Below, in pieces: positions 16,636 to 26,015 of a DNA stretch of 64,000 nt (its first letter is position 1; each line of letters starts with the position of its first letter). Where the stretch lies: contig NZ_PVYW01000018.1 of NCBI RefSeq assembly GCF_003001675.1, positions 124,001 through 188,000 of the forward strand, written 5' to 3'. A program made the position numbers and the translations under genes. The notes below the pieces were generated by a model. It saw only the letters and a program-made list of their open reading frames with translations. It made no database searches and was not told where the DNA came from. Source of the DNA: Cohnella sp. SGD-V74. Its GTDB lineage: Bacteria; Bacillota; Bacilli; Paenibacillales; Paenibacillaceae.

Positions 16636-19338
16636 GTGCGCACTGTTCCTAGTGCACAAACTACTCAGAAATGAGTAACAAAGACTAGGGGATTCTTATG
16701 AATCTAACTATGTATCCGAGTTGGTAGGGGAAGTACCTACTTAGAGCTGAAGATCGGCGACTCTACCTTGAGACTCCGGCATGCAGATATCTCTGTCAGA
16801 TACCTGTATGGAGCCCGGTAAAGGCGGAATTTTCCTTCCTGTGATGGATAGGGAAATGCGGGGGGCTATAAATTCACTATGCCTAATCACCATATGAATC
16901 CACGTTTGTACGGCTCGTAAGCCCAAGTACACCGAACCAGAAGGTGTATGCTCCTCAGGGAGTCCAGCCGCGGAGTTGTTGTTTGTGGTCTGCAACTCTG
17001 TATCACGACATTAAGTCATGATGTTCTGCGTCCACCGATCGAGGACAACTGAATGACTGGCGGGTCAAAGTGGAGGGCTAAGGTGAAGATGAAAAGCTAG
17101 GATACATGGAACAGTGGAACCTTGATAGAAACTGCTAATGGCGGCAGAGCCAGATGTTTCTAGTCGGTAGGAAATGACCGACCAAATCAGGGGGCATCAG
17201 CCCGTAGTAGTCCGAGCTAGGGAAAGCCTAGTACATGGCGAAGGGGCATAGTCGTGATTAACAGCAAAAGATTCCTTAACTGTTGAGGAAGCCGTTGTGC
17301 ATACCTGACTAAAGCCAAAGGCAATCTCCGAAAGGAGGTGGTGCCAATGGAACAAAAATTCAACAATCCGAACAATGAAGCAGAATTACGTTCAATCCTT
17401 GACCAACTGTATGAGCACGCTTCAACATCATGGGCCGCTGGTACCCGACCAAGGGTAAAAGGGCTGCTCGAAATAATCACAGCTGACGCTACCATCCTGA
17501 CAGCAATTCACAGAGTGAAGGCTAATCAAGGTGGAAACACTCCCGGTACTGACGGTCAAACAATGAAGAGGGACATCCTTCAGATGGACGCCGAACAAGT
17601 CCTTCCGAGGGTTAAAAGTTTACTTCAATGCTATCAACCCCAACCTATCCGAAGAGTTTACATTGATAAACCGGGTAAGGTTGAAAAACGACCCTTAGGT
17701 ATACCTGCTATCATTGATCGGATCGCACAGGAATGTATCAGAATGGTCATCGAGCCGATCTTAGAAGCTCAGTTCTTTAACCACTCATATGGTTTCAGAC
17801 CAATGCGAGACGCACATATGGCAATCGGGAGAGTCGCTGACGTTATCCATAAAACAGGGTACCACTGGGTTGTTGAAGGTGACATTAGTAACTTCTTTGA
17901 TAACGTAAACCATTCCATACTGATTAACAAGCTATGGAACATGGGGATTCGAGACCAAAGAGTGCTAATGATAATCAAAGCGATCCTAAAATCAGGCATC
18001 ATGGGCGAAATGGAATCCAATGAACTTGGCACAGCCCAAGGCGGTATCATCTCCCCGTTGCTTGCAAATGTATACCTGAATATCATGGATGAATGGATTA
18101 TCAGAGAGTGGGACAGAAAGAAAACTCGTTCGCAATACAAACGAGGGTTCTCCAGAGGCAAGGAAATGATGCTTCGAGACATTACGAAGGGAAGATGCAA
18201 GCTTAAACCAGCATTTCTCATTCGTTATGCCGATGATTGGATACTCGTCACACAATCCAAGAAGTCTGCTGAAATGTGGAAGTCTAGGGTGGCTAAGTAT
18301 CTCAATACTAATCTTCGATTGAAGCTCTCCGAGGAGAAAACCCTAATCACGAATGTTGAGAAGAAGCCTATTAAATTTGTGGGCTTCAACTTCAAAGTAG
18401 TGAAGGGTAAATCCAAAAAGGGGTTTATTTCGAGGATCAGACCAAACCCGGCACGTCTCCAAAGTAAGATTGATGAAATTCACCGGTTCACTAGAAAAAT
18501 GAGGCACATCCCCAACAAGGATGCTCTAGTTCACCACATCAATGTGTTGAACAGCAAAATACGCGGGGTCATTCAATACTATGAACCCGCCACTTGGGTG
18601 AATATCGATCTAAGGAAGTTCGAGAGAAATCTAGCATGGGCTGCGTACCTTTCCTTAAAACGAAACCATGCTGTTCGATGGACACCTGCAAACGAAACGC
18701 AAAATTTGCTTTCTGTCCATTCTGAATACATCTCTGGCATCCCGGCTATCGAATACCTTGACCGTAAAGTTGGGGTCACTTCACTCAAGTTCTGCAAATG
18801 GAAGAATTCGAAGCTTAAAAATCCATTAGAAACCCCATTCACCTCGGAAGGACGTAAACTCTACACCGAGCGAACGGGAAACAAATCTACGTTAGCCAGA
18901 GCAGATGAATTGATGAGCCTTCATTACTCGCTCGTGATCAGAAGCGGCAGAAAACGTGGACGCGGTGGAATCTACAACTTCGAATTCTACTTAAACAGAG
19001 CATATGCTTTCAACAGGGATAAGGGACGATGTAGGGTCTGTGGCCGAGAGGTTCATCCTCCAGACATTGACATCCATCATATTGACCCAAATCTGCCCAT
19101 TGATCTGGTCAATAAGGTAAGCAATCTTGCTACGCTTCATAATTCCTGTCATGAGTACATTCATAATGAAGTCGAGCTCAGCCAGCTTGGACCAAAGATA
19201 AGAAGCAAAGTTCTTCATTTTCGTGAGAAAGTTAAGGGTCTTTTCGCGGTGGAGCTGCAACGCTCTAATCACGATGGAGCGCCGTATGCGGTAAAAGCCG
19301 CACGTACGGTGCGAAGCGGGGGAAAATGACTCCTAACC
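16636..19338 (+). mobile_element. Group II intron 2, different from intron 1
   Basis: About 2.7 kb. The 5' end GTGCG (16636-16640) matches the group II consensus, with a ribozyme region of about 700 nt before the maturase. Domain V lies at about 19278-19313 (GCGCCGTATGCGG, AAAA loop, CCGCACGTACGGTGC). The 3' end is near CTCCTAACC. The maturase is clearly divergent from that of intron 1, so the two were acquired independently. The maturase frame runs through domain V, which is unusual. Confidence 0.85.
17347..19329 (+). CDS. ltrA: Group II intron reverse transcriptase/maturase with HNH domain (intron 2)
   Basis: A 660-residue protein with reverse transcriptase blocks (NTPGTDGQTM, EKRPLGIPAIIDRIAQE, YGFRPMRDAH, EGDISNFFDNV, GTAQGGIISPLLANVYLN, RYADDWILV with YADD near residue 294), a maturase domain, and a C-terminal HNH (CRVCGREV, DIHHIDP, HNSCHEYIH). 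ATG 17347 lies 8 nt after AAAGGAGG. The last 20 or so codons translate ribozyme domain V, and the TGA falls inside the domain VI region. Confidence 0.92.
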   Translation: MEQKFNNPNNEAELRSILDQLYEHASTSWAAGTRPRVKGLLEIITADATILTAIHRVKANQGGNTPGTDGQTMKRDILQMDAEQVLPRVKSLLQCYQPQPIRRVYIDKPGKVEKRPLGIPAIIDRIAQECIRMVIEPILEAQFFNHSYGFRPMRDAHMAIGRVADVIHKTGYHWVVEGDISNFFDNVNHSILINKLWNMGIRDQRVLMIIKAILKSGIMGEMESNELGTAQGGIISPLLANVYLNIMDEWIIREWDRKKTRSQYKRGFSRGKEMMLRDITKGRCKLKPAFLIRYADDWILVTQSKKSAEMWKSRVAKYLNTNLRLKLSEEKTLITNVEKKPIKFVGFNFKVVKGKSKKGFISRIRPNPARLQSKIDEIHRFTRKMRHIPNKDALVHHINVLNSKIRGVIQYYEPATWVNIDLRKFERNLAWAAYLSLKRNHAVRWTPANETQNLLSVHSEYISGIPAIEYLDRKVGVTSLKFCKWKNSKLKNPLETPFTSEGRKLYTERTGNKSTLARADELMSLHYSLVIRSGRKRGRGGIYNFEFYLNRAYAFNRDKGRCRVCGREVHPPDIDIHHIDPNLPIDLVNKVSNLATLHNSCHEYIHNEVELSQLGPKIRSKVLHFREKVKGLFAVELQRSNHDGAPYAVKAARTVRSGGK

Positions 19339-19520
19339 TCTCAATGAGGAAGGATGATCATTACCTATCGCTATTAATTAGCGGTGTAACGAAAAGAAGA
19401 ACCGAAACGGAGAAAATGACCGATGATGAGGGTAAGTTCGTCGGTACGAAAAAGACTGATTTTTTTTCTTCCGTCATTCGGGTATTTACCAACGAGTACG
19501 GTGTAACCGACTTAAAGTAA
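19339..19520 (+). CDS. DUF6094-type methylase gene, exon 3
   Basis: After intron 2 the frame resumes as SMRKDDHYLSLLISGVTKRR and ends GVTDLK. The segment (hydrophobic LLISGV, charged linker, then SSVIRVFTNEYGVTDL) matches the expected C-terminal region of this protein family in position. Joining the three exons preserves frame over 1086 nt, the main argument that this is one interrupted gene rather than unrelated fragments. Confidence 0.6.
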
Positions 19521-19528
19521 CTGCGCAG

Positions 19529-19566
19529 GCAGGATAAGAAAAAATCTTATCCTGCTTTTGTTTTTT
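19529..19566 (+). terminator. Intrinsic terminator
   Basis: GCAGGATAAGA (19529-19539) pairs with TCTTATCCTGC (19545-19555), followed by TTTTGTTTTTT. It separates the methylase gene from the helicase gene. Confidence 0.85.
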
Positions 19567-19593
19567 CATCATCATCAAAGGAGACATTATCAT

Positions 19594-22500
19594 ATGAACA
19601 CCGAGAAGGATTTTGAGCTGAAGATTACGTTAGTAGGGAAAGTCATTGAGGTAACGGTTCACTTCCTGATTTGGGACTGGGGCGGCAAAGGAACACGGAA
19701 TTTGTATTTTGCATCTTTTGCAGGTCTGCCAGAATCTGTGAAGGCGGTGTCGGCTAGCCTGTTGGAGTCATATGAAGCTCAAATGAATCGTATTGCGTAT
19801 TCGAGATGCAACGGTGAACCATACAAACGGTTAATGAAACCGATTGGACTTGGAGATGTCGCACATGGCTGCATCTATAACCAATTCTTCGAGCTTTCTT
19901 CTATTGAACAGGTGAATGACCCTGAGAAGCATAATCGCGCGCTTCTCATTGCACCTGAAGGGAATATGGAAAAAGTCGTTGCAGAACATGTGATTTGTAG
20001 ATTCGGATTTCCGCGTGAATGGGAATCCGCCTACTATAATATGTTCCAAGACTACTGCCAACCATTATTTGTTGAGGTTAATCCGAATTTTATGAAGTGG
20101 AATAAGGTTCAAGCCCTTCTGTTCAAAGCCGACGAAAAGCAAGCCATAGAAAGATTAACCGAGGCGTTGAAGACAAAGAAACTGCTTATACCAGAAAGTG
20201 ATGTGGTGGGCGAGTTCAATCCGGAGTGGTCCATGTCGGAGTATATGCTGAACAACGCAACCCATCTGGCCGAGAAGTTGGCGGATCTTAAACCTCGTCA
20301 TTCATTTGACCAGCCCATTGATCCGGCTATCGCAGATATGCTACGAATTCCATTTCCAACACAGGCCCATGTGATCCAAGCCATCGTAAACACAGTAGAT
20401 TGTGCGGACAGTGAGTCACCCATCCTTGGTGGCGATATGGGTTCGGGGAAATCAATTATGGCTGGGGGCGCTGCGCATGTTATGCACCAACGGAAAAAGA
20501 GGCGAACGGGAAAGTCAGGAATGGCGGTCTTGTTGTCTGCTCCCGCAATCACGCTGCCAAAATGGAAGAGTAAGGAGCTACTAAAAACCGTTCCAGACAT
20601 TGAAGTCAACATCATCCGGAGCGGGAATGATGCTTTAGCTTTGCTAAAGCGTGTTCGGCAGGGGTATAAGCCTAAAAAACTTGAGTTTACCCTGGTGGGC
20701 ATAGATAAAGCAAAATTGGGTTCTGAGATTTATTTCGGAGGCATCTGGAAGCGTATGTACAATGTACCTCTCGAAGATGAATTGGGTACTTTTGAATATG
20801 CTTGGCATTGTCCAGGATGCGGAAAGCCCATACTGGTCCCACTGGATGAAGGTGACGATAAATCCGAATTAGTACCAGCCCCGTGGGACACATTCGCCGA
20901 TGTTCCAATGGTTTCAGCACAAGAGCTTGAAATTGCGCGGCGACAAGGAGAGCTACTACCAAATGGGCTTCCAAAAGGAATAAAAATCAAGTGGAAGCGT
21001 CACTCTAAACTCCCAAAATTCTGCGAGCATTCCTTTCCCTTAACAGGTGTAGATGCAACCAGGGAAGGGAAAGAGGAAAATCCGGATCGCATATGCGGAG
21101 AAAGACTGTGGCGACCAGCGATCCACTCTTTAGGTGAATCCAGGAATCGATCGCGTGTAAATATCAGTCAGGTACTAAAGCGATTGAAAGGATATTTTGC
21201 TCTTTACATCTGCGATGAAGCGCATATGTGTAAGTCAGAAGACAGTGGTCGAGGCGACGCCTTTGCACAAATGGTAAAGTCGGCAAAACGAACACTTATG
21301 TTAACTGGAACGATTACCAATGGCAAGTCGACGTCTATAAAGGAGTTGCTTTGGCGGACGGATCCGCGTTCTTTGCTTGAAGCAGGCGTGGATTATCAAA
21401 CTGGCTCAGTTGAGTGGGCGTCGAGATTCGGTAAGCTGGAGCAGGTTATCAAAGAGGAGGGTGGAGACGAAGGTGTTATAACGCGAAGAAATAAAAGAAG
21501 TGTTCAGACCAAGGAGGCCCCAGGAATAGCGCCGCAGCTCACAGCGCAATTTCTGCTACACAAGTCGGCTTTTCTTGAACTTCCGGATCTCGGGTTACCA
21601 CTTGTAGAATTGAAAGAGTACCCCGTATTCCTCGACATGGATGAGGGGCACGGTGAGCATTATACCAAATTTCATAACACACTACATGAAGCATGCAAAA
21701 AAGCGAGTGGTGCTTCGGGTACGCCGGGAGCTCGGTCAAAGTTTAATCCGGCCACGCTCATGTATTCTGCTCGTCCTGACCAAGAAATGATCGTAAGACT
21801 CGGACAGTCAGCGTATACAGCACCTGCACTTGGAGATGGCTCGATGCTCCATGCCAAAGAAAGATGGCTTGTCGAAACTGTCCAGAGTGAACTGTCCGAA
21901 GGTAGGCGCTGCATCATTTTTAATCAGTTCACCGGTTCGTATAACATGAACGAACGCGTTGAAGAAATTCTTCAGCGGATGGGTGTTCGATGTAAAATAT
22001 TGAATGAGCCTAATACTGAGCTTCGGACACAGCGATTGGCTGAATATGAAGCAGAAGAATATCCGGTAATAATCTGCGCCATGAAGCTTGTTGAAGTTGG
22101 TCTTGACATGATGTATTGGCCAACCATCATTTATAATCAATTAAGTTATGAAGTGAGTACAGTCCGGCAATCGTCTAGGCGAGCATGGAGAATCGGACAA
22201 GATCGCGAATGTCGGGTCTACTACCCGATCTACAATCGTTCGCAGCAAATGAAACAATTCATGCATATCATGAGCGCCCGCGGCCATGCATTGATGGTAG
22301 AGGGTAGGCTTGATAAATCAGAACTAGCCTCTTTTTCTATCGATTCCCAGTCTTCGTTGGCTAGAGACCTAGCATCTTGTTTCGCCGGTGCAGATGTCGC
22401 AAAAGCGTGGACTACACTCGCCGCGAAGGAAATGGCCGGCATTGAAATGATCGCAGAAGCGAATTTTAAGGACGTGCTTTCCGAACGGATGCAACGATTG

Positions 22501-22806
22501 GCTGACGAAACGCTAAAACTGTGTGGCATTGACCCTGCTCAATGGCATCAAGAAAGATCTAAAAAACCAATCATTAAGGAAATTGGCGAAACGAGAACAA
22601 TCGACCTAATGAATGATCTTCTCATCAGGCAAGAAGTACAAGCAGAAACTTCAGCAACAACGCGAATTTTGTCGAACAATGTCATCAACCTAGAGGAAGA
22701 AATCAGAATATTGACTTTCGCGGAGCTGATTATGGATGAGCCAAGAAAGATATTAAAAAAACAAATTCCTACTCACGAAAATCAGCTGATGTGGGATTTT
22801 GGGTAA
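19594..22806 (+). CDS. SNF2/DEAH-type superfamily 2 helicase
   Basis: A 1070-residue protein. A novel N-terminal region of about 270 residues precedes a Walker A GGDMGSGKS (about 278-286), a zinc-ribbon insertion (CPGCGKP with later cysteines, about 405-500), DEAH box CDEAHM (about 540), motif III LTGT, and a C-terminal helicase lobe (IIFNQF, VGLDMMYWPTII, and QSSRRAWRIGQ as motif VI). The RxxRxGQ form is characteristic of SNF2-like translocases. Pairing with a DUF6094 methylase is seen in other mobile elements, suggesting they act together on DNA. AAAGGAGAC precedes the ATG. Confidence 0.85.
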   Translation: MNTEKDFELKITLVGKVIEVTVHFLIWDWGGKGTRNLYFASFAGLPESVKAVSASLLESYEAQMNRIAYSRCNGEPYKRLMKPIGLGDVAHGCIYNQFFELSSIEQVNDPEKHNRALLIAPEGNMEKVVAEHVICRFGFPREWESAYYNMFQDYCQPLFVEVNPNFMKWNKVQALLFKADEKQAIERLTEALKTKKLLIPESDVVGEFNPEWSMSEYMLNNATHLAEKLADLKPRHSFDQPIDPAIADMLRIPFPTQAHVIQAIVNTVDCADSESPILGGDMGSGKSIMAGGAAHVMHQRKKRRTGKSGMAVLLSAPAITLPKWKSKELLKTVPDIEVNIIRSGNDALALLKRVRQGYKPKKLEFTLVGIDKAKLGSEIYFGGIWKRMYNVPLEDELGTFEYAWHCPGCGKPILVPLDEGDDKSELVPAPWDTFADVPMVSAQELEIARRQGELLPNGLPKGIKIKWKRHSKLPKFCEHSFPLTGVDATREGKEENPDRICGERLWRPAIHSLGESRNRSRVNISQVLKRLKGYFALYICDEAHMCKSEDSGRGDAFAQMVKSAKRTLMLTGTITNGKSTSIKELLWRTDPRSLLEAGVDYQTGSVEWASRFGKLEQVIKEEGGDEGVITRRNKRSVQTKEAPGIAPQLTAQFLLHKSAFLELPDLGLPLVELKEYPVFLDMDEGHGEHYTKFHNTLHEACKKASGASGTPGARSKFNPATLMYSARPDQEMIVRLGQSAYTAPALGDGSMLHAKERWLVETVQSELSEGRRCIIFNQFTGSYNMNERVEEILQRMGVRCKILNEPNTELRTQRLAEYEAEEYPVIICAMKLVEVGLDMMYWPTIIYNQLSYEVSTVRQSSRRAWRIGQDRECRVYYPIYNRSQQMKQFMHIMSARGHALMVEGRLDKSELASFSIDSQSSLARDLASCFAGADVAKAWTTLAAKEMAGIEMIAEANFKDVLSERMQRLADETLKLCGIDPAQWHQERSKKPIIKEIGETRTIDLMNDLLIRQEVQAETSATTRILSNNVINLEEEIRILTFAELIMDEPRKILKKQIPTHENQLMWDFG

Positions 22807-22814
22807 GAAGTTGG

Positions 22815-22849
22815 ACCATGAGCCTAGGTTGGCTCATGGTTCTTCTTTG
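22815..22849 (+). terminator. Intrinsic terminator
   Basis: ACCATGAGCC (22815-22824) pairs perfectly with GGCTCATGGT (22831-22840), followed by TCTTCTTTG. It closes the helicase transcription unit. Confidence 0.75.
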
Positions 22850-22969
22850 TTTGAAATGAGTAGATTTCTCCAACTAATCTAGTATTTGAGGTATAATTTG
22901 ATTTAATTCTTTACGATATTAGGATTTGGTATCGTACTCTCAAAATAGACAATGAACGGAGGAGCAGGC

Positions 22970-23422
22970 ATGACGAATATTGGTAGGAATGATCCCTGCC
23001 CGTGTGGAAGCGGCAAGAAATTCAAGCACTGTCATATCGGTGAATCAGTTCATACGGAACCTTCATTACAAGAGATTCAACTTATGAGGGACACCACTTT
23101 GGAAAACCTACTAGCTCAAATCGAAATATACGACAATGAGGGAATGTTAAACCATTTTCCAAATCACCAAACACTTATTCGAGAATTAAGAAGTGCAGTT
23201 AAAGCGGCAGCGCAGGTAGATATAGTAAGGAACCCCAGTCACATACCAGGCAAGCAAATTTATAATCGTGAACATCTCGGGAGATTGGGGAAGATCGTTT
23301 TCGCCTGGAGCATTCCAGCAGTTGAGCATCTGATTGAAGTAAATAACCTACAAACACAAAATTTTTATGTTGCGGATTTAAATAAGTTTGTTAATTCTTC
23401 GGCTCTTAAACAAAAAAACTAA
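22970..23422 (+). CDS. SEC-C motif protein, probable first part of a frameshifted gene
   Basis: A 150-residue product. The N-terminus NDPCPCGSGKKFKHCH is a SEC-C zinc motif, often found on accessory proteins as a small binding domain. The rest is helical. ATG 22970 follows GGAGGAGC. The last sense codons read CAA AAA AAC and are followed immediately by TAA. A -1 slip on the heptamer A AAA AAC (23413-23419) would bypass the stop and join the ParB/Srx-like frame. A TATAAT at 22892-22897 may be its -10. Confidence 0.65.
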   Translation: MTNIGRNDPCPCGSGKKFKHCHIGESVHTEPSLQEIQLMRDTTLENLLAQIEIYDNEGMLNHFPNHQTLIRELRSAVKAAAQVDIVRNPSHIPGKQIYNREHLGRLGKIVFAWSIPAVEHLIEVNNLQTQNFYVADLNKFVNSSALKQKN

Positions 23423-23454
23423 TATATGCACGATCAAATACTAACCCAATTTAC

Positions 23455-23703
23455 GTGATTGAATACAATATAGCTCATACTATCGAACAATGGGCAGTCG
23501 ACGGAAACCATAGAGTTGCAGCCCGATACCAAAATGACTCTTCATCGAAAATCGAAGGATATCTTCTTCCTCCTGAATTGCATATTAAGGCACTAATGTA
23601 TGATTTCATGCGGGTCGCATACACGGTTAGGACGAATATTAATCGGGCTTTTGACTACCAGAACGGATCTCAACCAATACCAGTAATGCTCCCAATGACA
23701 TAA
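23455..23703 (+). CDS. ParB/sulfiredoxin-like domain, -1 frame continuation
   Basis: The segment EQWAVDGNHRVAARYQ carries the DGNHR motif of ParB/Srx-fold proteins (nucleotide-binding or nuclease-like). The frame is open back to the A-run at 23412-23418, giving LIYARSNTNPIYVIEYNI before the GTG at 23455, and no ribosome site is visible for an independent start. I therefore read it as the second half of the SEC-C gene, reached by programmed frameshift or separated by an indel. Confidence 0.55.
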   Translation: MIEYNIAHTIEQWAVDGNHRVAARYQNDSSSKIEGYLLPPELHIKALMYDFMRVAYTVRTNINRAFDYQNGSQPIPVMLPMT

Positions 23704-23857
23704 TGTTGAAGTTAATGCTCGAAATACTTTTCTAATTCTGGAGTAGTGATGAGTTGGAGGAAACCGCGATTTCTCGATAATTTGTCCTGATCGGGATGAT
23801 TGCTGGTTATAGTGGAGTTCGAAATTAATAAAGTAGATAGCAGGAGTTGAAGCAGAG

Positions 23858-24598
23858 ATGAATCAGCCTGTTTCTAAAGAAGAAATGAATAATCAAATAA
23901 TTCAGTTGCAAAGAAAATTAGAAGCGATCATCTCAAGAAAAAATACACTACTGGAGTTATGTGAATCCTACGATCGTGTATCAAAAGGAGCACGCGACGT
24001 TCTACTAGCAGGACGTTGCAGGCTTCTTGATGGAGTATGTGGTATAGTTGCCGATTATATCGATTTTCCAGAGAAATATTTAATTGCTATGATTACTATT
24101 TTAGGTGATGTATCCGATTATGTTCTGATTAAGAATTTTGAAAGTGCTGCAAATGCAATTGCATATCTAAAGAAGCGCCAGTCTGGAAGTGCTGCGTTTC
24201 TGTCATTGGATCGAGTTGTTGGAAAAACCATTGATGATACAGTTCTTCAAAAGGCTATGCGGACAAAAGGATATTTGGGGAAAGCAATTGAACTTGTTAC
24301 AGTAGATGAGGCGTATCTGCCGGTATTCAACCACTTACTCGGTGATGTTCTTATCGTTGAAGATCTAAAAGCTGCAAATGAAGTCTCCAACAAGACGAAA
24401 CAACGATGCAAGGTTGTGACACTGGAAGGGGATGTAATTGGTATCGACGGTGTCTTAAGGGGAGGGGCTTTCGTAAAGCCGACGACACATCTGTTATACA
24501 ATAAATCGCTAATTCGCAATCTTGATCAAGAAATCAAAGAAGTCGAAACACAATTGCATAGGTTAAGAGATAGCTCCAAAGAAGGCATAATAGATTGA
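23858..24598 (+). CDS. Free-standing SMC hinge-domain protein
   Basis: A 246-residue protein that matches the hinge of SMC/condensin proteins: RVSKGARDVLLAG, then LLDGVCGIVADYIDFPEKYL, ILGDVSDYVLIKNFESAANA, AAFLSLDRV, KGYLGKAIELV, HLLGDVLIVEDLKAA and VVTLEGDVIGIDGVLRGGAF. Short helical segments of about 40 residues flank it (SKEEMNNQIIQLQRKLEAII; LDQEIKEVETQLHRL). There is no Walker A/B head and no space for one. Either it is a remnant of an SMC gene or a bona fide hinge-only protein that could dimerise with host SMC. AGGAG lies upstream. Confidence 0.8.
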   Translation: MNQPVSKEEMNNQIIQLQRKLEAIISRKNTLLELCESYDRVSKGARDVLLAGRCRLLDGVCGIVADYIDFPEKYLIAMITILGDVSDYVLIKNFESAANAIAYLKKRQSGSAAFLSLDRVVGKTIDDTVLQKAMRTKGYLGKAIELVTVDEAYLPVFNHLLGDVLIVEDLKAANEVSNKTKQRCKVVTLEGDVIGIDGVLRGGAFVKPTTHLLYNKSLIRNLDQEIKEVETQLHRLRDSSKEGIID

Positions 24599-24599
24599 A

Positions 24600-24860
24600 A
24601 TTCATGACGTCTCGTCCGGGCTGCGCAGCTGAGCGGCAACAGCCAACAGGGGCTCAACTGGCTGGTCACTTCCTAATCTGGATGAAGCCGGGCACATCCG
24701 AGTTGCAGAAAGCGGCAGGAAGCGAGGAGCTGCAGCTCGCATACTGGTTCCTTTGAATGAAACCTACGTCTCCGTGCGATCCCCTTGCCACAAAAGCAGT
24801 CATCTTCAGCAACTGCAGACGAAGTCACAATAAGCAGGATCGTCAACTTGCAGCCTGACA
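24600..24860. repeat. GC-rich dispersed repeat remnant
   Basis: Contains GAGCTGCAGCTCGCATACTG, GGTTCCTTTGAATGAAACC and CAGCAACTGCAG, matching motifs in the tracts at 440-1090, 39590-39715 and 55310-55690. It begins two bases after the SMC-hinge stop codon. No gene is visible. Confidence 0.5.
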
Positions 24861-24993
24861 GAAACGTAAATGATTCTTATAATCTGCTACGTCTTATCAA
24901 TCCCCAAAACCTACTAGCCAAAGTGGTTCAAATTTTTTCTAAAGGCCAATTACAATGATGTAAAGGTAAGGCTTTTATCTTCAGCTTTAGATA

Positions 24994-25186
24994 TGTTACA
25001 ATCACATTAGAAACCGACTGCCTCTGGCATTTAAGCAAAAATCACACGCCTATGATTGCGGCTGCTTATCTCGAAAACCTTTATTGGTGATCGAAAGCAT
25101 CGCTCAATCATGGGCGTTTTACATATAGAGATATCTATAAAAGACGGCACTTTTTCCGCAATGAAGCGGAAGGATTGTCGTTTTTT
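24994..25186 (+). ncRNA. Leader module C upstream of the PRTRC-like operon
   Basis: Extended -10 TGTTACAAT (24994-25002) is followed by hairpin TGCCTCTGGCA, the stretch CATTTAAGCAAAAATCACA, a hairpin with arms CGCCTATGATTG and CAATCATGGGCG then TTTTA, and a second terminator (CTTTTTCCGC, AATGAA loop, GCGGAAG; then TTTTTTT, ending near 25186). The ribosome site of the first cassette gene follows at about 25200. This copy has two successive terminators. Confidence 0.5.
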
Positions 25187-25212
25187 TATTTCATGAAAAG
25201 GAGCTAAGCGGC

Positions 25213-25551
25213 ATGAACGTACTTGCATTTGTGGAAGAATTGGAGTCCGTAAAGATCGATAGCCCTAAAAATCTCATCCGAATTGAGCAAGGGTTAGCTC
25301 TTCTTGATGATCTCCTATTTCTAAGAAAGCCGGTTATCCAAGAGCTATCTGCATTTCACACAGTTTCTTTGGAACACATGGAAGAGCTGTACGAAGAACT
25401 GCGGTACTTTTACACAATTGACAACGATGAGGATTTTTACGAACTGTTTAATGCTTATTGCCCGATTATGGACCTAAACCGAACACACGGAATGTCAAAG
25501 ATTGTTTCGGATTCTAAGCCGCATGGCATCCGGAAAAGGAGACTTATTTAA
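25213..25551 (+). CDS. Hypothetical protein, first gene of PRTRC-like operon
   Basis: A 112-residue acidic helical protein of unknown family (IEQGLALLDDLLFLRKPVIQ). AAAGGAGC precedes the ATG. Its TAA overlaps the next ATG (TAATG), so it is coupled to the following gene and belongs to the cassette with the E2-like, JAMM and ThiF proteins. Confidence 0.55.
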   Translation: MNVLAFVEELESVKIDSPKNLIRIEQGLALLDDLLFLRKPVIQELSAFHTVSLEHMEELYEELRYFYTIDNDEDFYELFNAYCPIMDLNRTHGMSKIVSDSKPHGIRKRRLI

Positions 25552-26015
25552 TGAGTAGCTTTTTTAGCCTTTCTTACAATGAACTAGATGACTATTTATG
25601 TATGTTGTCAAACGTCATCATGGTCAAAAAGATGATGGAGTTTGGGTTTTCGGTTGATCCGAGCTGGAAAGTAGGGGATCCAATCCAATCTTACTTTCTC
25701 AAAGCCTTATTTGGAGAGTCCATACAGGAAAACATGGATAAATTCGTGTTAACTGGGCCACTTTCTAGAAAAGATATACATGACCTGAGAGCACTGCTAA
25801 AGAGTCATGCCTTTTCGGATGAGTGGACAGAGACTGAATTTAAGGTGAATAAGCTAGGGGTTCAATTTGAATTTTCAACCCATTATCCTAAACTTCATTT
25901 GATGTTCGAGGATTTTGTGGAACTAGCTAAACTCTGGAATGAGTCGATAATGACAAGGAAGGTGAAGAGGTATGCAAGAGATGAACGAAAAAAGAACAAG
26001 GTTAATATTGGATGA
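25551..26015 (+). CDS. Hypothetical protein, second gene of PRTRC-like operon
   Basis: A 154-residue soluble protein I cannot assign. It overlaps its upstream neighbour by one base and the E2-like gene by 44 nt, showing tight operon packing. Predicted helical, with a basic C-terminus (RKVKRYARDERKKNKVNIG). Confidence 0.5.
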   Translation: MSSFFSLSYNELDDYLCMLSNVIMVKKMMEFGFSVDPSWKVGDPIQSYFLKALFGESIQENMDKFVLTGPLSRKDIHDLRALLKSHAFSDEWTETEFKVNKLGVQFEFSTHYPKLHLMFEDFVELAKLWNESIMTRKVKRYARDERKKNKVNIG

